Shown: in pieces, positions 60,327 through 64,000 of the stretch | How positions within the stretch are numbered: the first letter of the stretch is position 1 | Layout: the number at the start of each line of letters is the position of its first letter | Assembly: GCA_900546265.1 (NCBI GenBank) | Contig: URCA01000002.1 | Span: 62,001 to 126,000, forward strand | Origin: an uncultured Oscillospiraceae bacterium | Lineage (GTDB): Bacteria; Bacillota; Clostridia; Oscillospirales; Acutalibacteraceae | Length of the DNA: 64,000 bases | Reading direction: 5' to 3' | Translations under genes and position numbers: made by a program | Notes under the pieces: model-generated | The model's database searches: none | The model's input: the letters and a program-made list of their open reading frames with translations, nothing else | Told to the model about the DNA's origin: nothing

Positions 60327-61222
60327 GATTGGCTTCCTCCTTCGTCCTTCAAATACTTGGTCATGGATATAGCGCTGCCCGCGATGCCGGTGAGCATGCC
60401 GATGACCAGGAAGCCTACCAGCAGCACGGCCCAGACATCGGAGAAGGTCAGCGGACTAAACGAAATGCCGAAGCTGAACAGGGAGGCCAGCTTGCTGTAC
60501 ACCCAGGCAATGATGCCGTAGGAGAGCAGCGCGGCCAGCAGGCCCAGCACAACGCCCTCGATGGCGAAGGGGAACCGGATAAACCCGTTGGTGGCCCCCA
60601 CCGATTTCATAATATAAATCTCCAGGCGGCGGTTGTACACCGTCAGCTTGATGGTGTTGGCGATGATAAACAGGGAAACCAGCAGCAGCATGAGAATGAC
60701 CCAGCCGCCCACCGCCAGCACCACCTGGCGGATTTTGGTCAGCATGCTGGCGATTCCCCCGTCGTAACGGACGTCGTCCACCCCGCTGACGCCCTTCAGT
60801 TGGGAAACCGTCCCTTCAAACTGATCCAAGTCCTTGAGGGTGACGATGTAGGTGTCCTGTAGGGGATTGTTCTCCCCCTGCATGCTTTCAAAGGTTTCGG
60901 CGGGCAGCTCGTCCCGCATATCCTCCAGGGTTTTATCCTTGGAGACGAATTCCACCGACGCCACGTTGGTGATGGCCTTCAGCTTTTCGCCCACCTCAGC
61001 CGTTTCCTCCGGTGTGCTTTCCAGGTCGACGAACACCGCCACCACGTTCTGGCCGTAAACCCAATCGAAGGCGTGATCCACATTGGCGAACACCAGATAG
61101 GCAAACCCAGTGAGCAGCAGGCAGGACACCAGCACGCCTATGGAGGCAATGGACATAAACCGGTTCTGCCAGAGATTGCGGAAGCCTTCCCGCAGCAGAT
61201 ACCGCAGACTGCTGAGCTTCAT
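60323..61222 (-). CDS. ftsX: Cell-division ABC protein FtsX
   Basis: The 299-residue membrane protein has the FtsX plan: an N-terminal cytoplasmic part (LREGFRNLWQNRFMSIASIG), helix 1 (about 22-44), an outside domain (about 50-165), then three more helices (about 168-190, 220-245, 262-285). The motif NRRLEIYIMKSVGATNGFIR between helices 2 and 3 contacts FtsE. It passes the ATPase signal to the M23 hydrolase encoded next. Start and stop each overlap a neighbour by ATGA. Confidence 0.95.
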   Translation of the reverse strand: MKLSSLRYLLREGFRNLWQNRFMSIASIGVLVSCLLLTGFAYLVFANVDHAFDWVYGQNVVAVFVDLESTPEETAEVGEKLKAITNVASVEFVSKDKTLEDMRDELPAETFESMQGENNPLQDTYIVTLKDLDQFEGTVSQLKGVSGVDDVRYDGGIASMLTKIRQVVLAVGGWVILMLLLVSLFIIANTIKLTVYNRRLEIYIMKSVGATNGFIRFPFAIEGVVLGLLAALLSYGIIAWVYSKLASLFSFGISFSPLTFSDVWAVLLVGFLVIGMLTGIAGSAISMTKYLKDEGGSQS

Positions 61223-61899
61223 TGCGCGTCACCTCCCTGCGTGCTGTCGGAGACCACGCACCCTTCCCGGATTTCAATCACGCGGCGGTTGAACATCCGC
61301 ACCAGATCCCGCTCATGGGTCACCATCAGCACCGTGGTGCCGCGGCGGTTGATTTCATTGAGCAGCTCCACGATTTCATAGGACAGCTCGGGATCGATAT
61401 TGCCGGTGGGCTCGTCCGCGATAATCAGCGCCGGATTGTTCACCAGCGCCCGGGCCAGACCCACCCGCTGCTGCTCGCCGCCCGACAGCTCCATGGGATA
61501 GTTCCTCGCCTTATTCTGCAGCCCTACCAGCCCCAGAATGTACGGCACCCGCTTGCGCACCTCCCGCTGGGAAGCGCCGATGACCCGCATGGCAAACGCC
61601 ACATTGTCGAACACATTCATATTGTTGATCAGCCGGAAATCCTGGAACACGATGCCCATGGTGCGGCGCAGATACGGAATTTCCCGGCGTTTGAGCTTAG
61701 ACAATTTAAAATCGTTGACGATAACCTCTCCGGCGTTCGCCACTTCTTCCCTCATGATGAGTTTTAAAAAGGTCGATTTGCCCGCGCCCGACGCGCCCAC
61801 AATGAAGACAAATTCGCCCTTATCAATGCGTAAATTGACATCCTTCAAAGCCTTTGTACCATTGTCATACACCTTATGTACGCCTTTAAACTCGATCAA
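61219..61899 (-). CDS. ftsE: Cell-division ATP-binding protein FtsE
   Basis: The 226-residue ATPase has Walker A VGASGAGKSTFLKL, the signature MELSGGEQQRVGLARAL, Walker B IIADEPTGNID and VTHERDLV. TTG at 61899 is the start, five bases after GGGAGGTG; it gives LIEFKGVHKVYDNG, which aligns with the family from the first residue. The frame is open for another 264 bases upstream, but that part overlaps the leader hairpins. First gene of the ftsE-ftsX-M23-S41 operon. Confidence 0.96.
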   Translation of the reverse strand: MIEFKGVHKVYDNGTKALKDVNLRIDKGEFVFIVGASGAGKSTFLKLIMREEVANAGEVIVNDFKLSKLKRREIPYLRRTMGIVFQDFRLINNMNVFDNVAFAMRVIGASQREVRKRVPYILGLVGLQNKARNYPMELSGGEQQRVGLARALVNNPALIIADEPTGNIDPELSYEIVELLNEINRRGTTVLMVTHERDLVRMFNRRVIEIREGCVVSDSTQGGDAQ

Positions 61900-61975
61900 A
61901 GAAACACCTCCCTGTGCCGACGTTCGCCGTCGAAATCCCGGCGGAAACCGCAAAAGCCGTCGATTGGCCGGGCTA

Positions 61976-62000
61976 TAAAAAACGCCCTTTGCGGGCGCCG
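61976..62000 (-). terminator. Terminator-like hairpin in the ftsE leader (possible attenuator)
   Basis: On the minus strand, CGCCC-GCAAA-GGGCG is followed by T6. It lies between the ftsE promoter and start codon, so it could act as an attenuator. Confidence 0.5.
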
Positions 62001-62052
62001 GAGTATTCGTATTCGGTGGGCGGCCATATCCTTCCGCCTGAAAGCACGAGCC

Positions 62053-62213
62053 TAGAGCAATTGGCGGGTAAAATGGCATGAAAGGAGGCAAGGAAAAATG
62101 ACGTGGGGCAAGGCGGAGGACGCCGGCGGGCTTGCGCCCACCAAGGACGACAACGATGTCCACACGCCATTTTTACCGCCGAACTTGTGTCATTTTATTC
62201 GCCAATTGCTCTA
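62053..62213. repeat. Fold-back element: two inverted arms of about 52 bases
   Basis: The left arm (62053-62105) and the complement of the right arm (62163-62213) align over about 52 bases with a two-base gap. The outer 14 bases TAGAGCAATTGGCG are identical, and the matched blocks TAAAATG and AAAAATG(A/G)CGTG follow. A 57-base centre separates the arms. No target-site duplication was seen. It lies inside the ftsE promoter/leader region. Confidence 0.65.
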
Positions 62214-62334
62214 TTGTCACTATACCGTGAACGAGAAAAAGGCGCAAGCCTCAACATCTTCCATTATGGGAACAAACTTCCATATAAATGGAAACCCGCG
62301 TTTCCCGTTAAGCGAGCCGGGCGTCTCCCGTTAA
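62098..62334 (+). CDS. Candidate 78-aa protein, unknown function
   Basis: This frame has a strong binding site, AAAGGAGGCAAGGAAAA-ATG, and begins MTWGKAEDAGGLAPTKDDND. A central part NLCHFIRQLLYCHYTVNEKK looks like an amphipathic helix with two Cys-His pairs; the C-terminal 25 residues are of low quality. It is antisense to the ftsE promoter and its start lies in the left arm of the fold-back repeat, so it could be chance or part of a small mobile unit. No homologue is known to me. A perfect hairpin (62341-62365) follows the stop. Confidence 0.4.
   Translation: MTWGKAEDAGGLAPTKDDNDVHTPFLPPNLCHFIRQLLYCHYTVNEKKAQASTSSIMGTNFHINGNPRFPLSEPGVSR
62192..62220 (-). promoter_or_regulatory. Promoter of the ftsE operon
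   Basis: GTGACA, 17 bases, TAAAAT on the minus strand. The leader to the ftsE TTG is about 285 bases. The -10 box lies in the right arm of the fold-back repeat. Confidence 0.55.
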
Positions 62335-62337
62335 GGG

Positions 62338-62368
62338 AGCCGCCGACAGAAAACTGTCGGCGGCAGCC
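62338..62368. terminator. Hairpin terminator between the small plus-strand frame and the PucR-family gene
   Basis: GCCGCCGACAG-AAAA-CTGTCGGCGGC is a perfect 11-bp stem; the T run is weak on both sides. It may end the PucR-family transcript (minus) and the small frame (plus). Confidence 0.6.
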
Positions 62369-62385
62369 TTTGTATCCTGAGCGGA

Positions 62386-63471
62386 TTAATATTTGATGGG
62401 ATTGGCAATGAGGTATTTCTTGACCATCAGCGCCACCTTGAAGACGATGGCATCGTCGAATTCCCGGAGATCGAGACCCGTCAGTCTCTTGATCTTCTCC
62501 AGCCGGTACACCAGCGTGTTCCGATGTACGAACAGCTTGCGGGACGTCTCGGAAACGTTCAGGTTGTTCTCAAAGAACCGCTGGATGGTGAACAGGGTTT
62601 CCTGATCGAGGGAATCGATAGAGCCCTTCTTGAACACTTCCTTGAGGAACATCTCGCACAGCGTGGTGGGCAGCTGATAAATCAGGCGGGCGATACCCAG
62701 ATTGTCATAGCTAACGATGGTCTTCTCGGTGTCGAACACCTTGCCGACCTCGAGGGCCACCTGGGCTTCCTTGAAGGAGCGGGCCAAATCCTTGATGCCC
62801 TCGACCACGGTGCCGATGCCGACGGTGGCCTGGGTATAGAACTCGCTGCTCAGCGTATCCACAATGGAACGGGCCAGCTTCTCCAAATCCTTGGATTCGA
62901 TGCCCGAGCGGATTTCCTTAATCAGCGCGATATCGGTCTCGTTGATATTGATGACAAAATCCTTGTTCTTGTCGGGGAACAGGTTCTGCACGATGTCATA
63001 GGCGGAAATATCCGAGCGGGCGGCAATCCGAATCAGCACCACCACGCGGTTGACATCGTTATTGAACCGCAGCTCTCTGGCCTTGAGGTAAATATCGCCG
63101 GGCAGAATGTTATCGAGAATCACGTTCTTGACAAAATTGCCCCGGTCGTATTTTTCATCGTAATACTGCTTGATGCTGGACAGGGATACGGCAAGCAGAG
63201 AAGCGAACTTAGCCGCCTGATCGTCCGTTCCCTCCACGAACAGGATGTACTCGCTGCGCGGCCGGGAGCCGAAGGGCTTATAGGTGTACCCGTCCCGCAT
63301 GAACGCTTCCTGGGCGGAAAACGATTCCGCGTTCACCGCGTCGGATACCTCGCCGATACGGCCGAGATCGCTGCACGCGATGACCGACATGGTTTCGTCG
63401 ATGACGCCGATGGTGCGGTCAATCGCTTCCCGCATCTGGTGGACAACTCCCTGGAAAAGCCGATTGGACAT
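62386..63471 (-). CDS. PucR/CdaR-family transcriptional regulator
   Basis: The 361-residue protein has an N-terminal sensor-like part (about residues 1-110), a GGDEF-like middle (about 130-260), and a C-terminal PucR HTH: RFFENNLNVSETSRKLFVHR and NTLVYRLEKIKRLTGLDLRE, the signature of the family. Such regulators control sugar-acid, purine or amino-acid use; the target is not clear here. AAAGGGGAAGAATTCT precedes the ATG. It has its own promoter and a leader of about 245 bases, and is not part of the division operon. Confidence 0.88.
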   Translation of the reverse strand: MSNRLFQGVVHQMREAIDRTIGVIDETMSVIACSDLGRIGEVSDAVNAESFSAQEAFMRDGYTYKPFGSRPRSEYILFVEGTDDQAAKFASLLAVSLSSIKQYYDEKYDRGNFVKNVILDNILPGDIYLKARELRFNNDVNRVVVLIRIAARSDISAYDIVQNLFPDKNKDFVININETDIALIKEIRSGIESKDLEKLARSIVDTLSSEFYTQATVGIGTVVEGIKDLARSFKEAQVALEVGKVFDTEKTIVSYDNLGIARLIYQLPTTLCEMFLKEVFKKGSIDSLDQETLFTIQRFFENNLNVSETSRKLFVHRNTLVYRLEKIKRLTGLDLREFDDAIVFKVALMVKKYLIANPIKY

Positions 63472-63716
63472 AGAATTCTTCCCCTTTACATAAAAATAAA
63501 TAATAGAATCCTTCCGAATCCAGTCCGCCGGCCAGCCGGAAACACCTTATACACTCTCCGCATAAAGCGGCGGACATGTCTCAAAACGATCCCGAGAGTC
63601 CCTATATGGGATCTCTGTGCGGGTCTGCGGCGGCTTCCGCGGAGTTCCGAACCGGCAAATCACTCGGATCTTGCTTGTCCTTCCTTAGGCGGCGGCTTGG
63701 CCCCATTCCCGGGTAT
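63472..63716 (-). other. Long 5' leader of the PucR-family gene
   Basis: About 245 bases between promoter and ATG contain several possible stems, for example GAGATCCC-ATATA-GGGACTCTC near 63595-63620 and CCGGCTGGCCGG near 63528-63540. No known riboswitch or T-box was recognised, and no ORF with a binding site is seen. Confidence 0.4.
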
Positions 63717-63723
63717 CGTATTT

Positions 63724-63752
63724 ATTGTACACAATACCGAAAAATATTGCAA
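63724..63752 (-). promoter_or_regulatory. Promoter of the PucR-family gene
   Basis: TTGCAA, 17 bases, TACAAT on the minus strand. Confidence 0.6.
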
Positions 63753-63792
63753 GGGCTGCCGGAAAGATTATTCATGTAATCTGACCGAAACT

Positions 63793-63807
63793 TTGTAAAG
63801 TTTACAA
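63793..63807. promoter_or_regulatory. Perfect palindrome, possible operator
   Basis: TTGTAAA-G-TTTACAA is an exact 7-bp inverted repeat about 40 bases upstream of the -35 box of the PucR-family gene. An operator for a regulator, perhaps the gene product itself, is a guess. Confidence 0.35.
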
Positions 63808-63856
63808 TTTTGTAACACTTTCTTTGCCGTTCCTTGCATTTCCGGGAAATCCTGCC

Positions 63857-63892
63857 ACAAAAAACGCCGTCCCCTGCTGCAAGGGACGGCGC
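63857..63892 (-). terminator. Terminator of the gene at the right edge
   Basis: CGCCGTCCC and GGGACGGCG form a 9-bp stem followed by T6 on the minus strand, four bases after the stop. Confidence 0.8.
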
Positions 63893-63895
63893 TCG

Positions 63896-64000
63896 TTATA
63901 TGGCGACGGTCATGCCGTCGTAGGCCACCAGCAGGCCCTGCTCGGCAGCGATCGGCACCAGCTCGTCATAGGTGGCGCCTCCGTTGTGTGAAAAGTGGTG
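63896..64000 (-). CDS. 3' end of a probable MBL-fold metallo-hydrolase (partial)
   Basis: Only the last 34 residues are inside the window: HHFSHNGGATYDELVPIAAE followed by a short strand and VAYDGMTVAI. The HFSHNGG and AYDGM elements remind me of the C-terminus of small MBL-fold hydrolases in Firmicutes. The metal motif HxHxDH would lie outside the window, so the assignment is tentative. A terminator lies just after the TAA. Confidence 0.5.
   Translation of the reverse strand, partial: HHFSHNGGATYDELVPIAAEQGLLVAYDGMTVAI

Noticed and set aside
63576..63779. A 67-codon plus-strand frame in the leader of the PucR-family gene
   Set aside because: No binding site, no recognisable product, and it lies opposite a better supported promoter and leader.

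Overview
The window looks like the chromosome of a G+C-rich member of the Clostridia (Firmicutes). The Oscillospiraceae/Ruminococcaceae are my best guess, but no 16S gene is present to confirm it. The evidence is strong AGGAGG-type ribosome binding sites, a FtsE-FtsX-M23 peptidase-S41 cluster, a YfmF/YfmH pair, a DUF503 (YlxP-like) protein, sigma-A promoters of TTGACA-17-TATAAT type, many TTG/GTG starts, and a hairpin repeat of a kind I associate with gut Clostridia. No CRISPR array, tRNA, complete insertion sequence, prophage or replication origin was seen.

Layout. 1-2453: two M16-family proteins on the minus strand (YfmH runs off the left edge, then YfmF). 2454-3209: non-coding stretch with hairpin repeats. 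3210-10601: one very large membrane enzyme of the cyclic beta-1,2-glucan synthase type. 10819-12456: a small membrane protein, MTA/SAH nucleosidase, and a pair of tiny divergent genes (49 aa and a 66-aa HTH protein) with interleaved promoters. 12544-25013: transcription and translation core, rpoB-rpoC-rpsL-rpsG-fusA-tuf, all minus strand, but split by internal promoters and terminators. 25379-28671: YdcF-like protein, a solitary 5S rRNA with its own promoter and terminator, a Spx/ArsC-like protein, YjbQ, a remarkable cysteine-rich protein on the plus strand, DUF503 and a NUDIX hydrolase. 28719-31112: PD-(D/E)XK nuclease fused to a DinG/XPD-type helicase.

31171-47027: a 15-gene surface-polysaccharide operon on the minus strand. 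It starts from one strong promoter and ends at one terminator. It encodes a UDP-galactopyranose mutase, four GT2 glycosyltransferases, a CDP-glycerol glycerophosphotransferase-like protein, an IspD/TarI-type cytidylyltransferase, an NAD-dependent epimerase, a Wzz-like co-polymerase, an EpsG/Wzy-like polymerase, the four dTDP-rhamnose genes and a Wzx flippase. Its central part (about 36.1-44.8 kb) is clearly AT-richer than the rest and is probably an exchangeable cassette. It predicts a rhamnose- and galactofuranose-containing polymer carrying a polyol-phosphate or similar CDP-activated group.

47291-53992: aspartate carbamoyltransferase with a fused PyrI-like zinc tail, a flavodoxin-fold reductase, a small HTH regulator with a DUF2975 membrane protein, then secA and ychF. 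54040-64000: DUF1848 protein, a three-gene ABC-2 exporter, then the cell-division/wall module ftsE-ftsX-M23-S41. The S41 protein appears to have lost its catalytic serine. An unusual fold-back repeat lies ahead of ftsE. A PucR/CdaR-type regulator and the 3' end of a probable MBL-fold hydrolase close the window.

Most of the window is ordinary core genome. The items most worth a second look are the cysteine-rich protein, the S41 protein without its serine, the tiny divergent gene pair, the fold-back element before ftsE, and the degenerate kinase-like tail on the Wzz protein.
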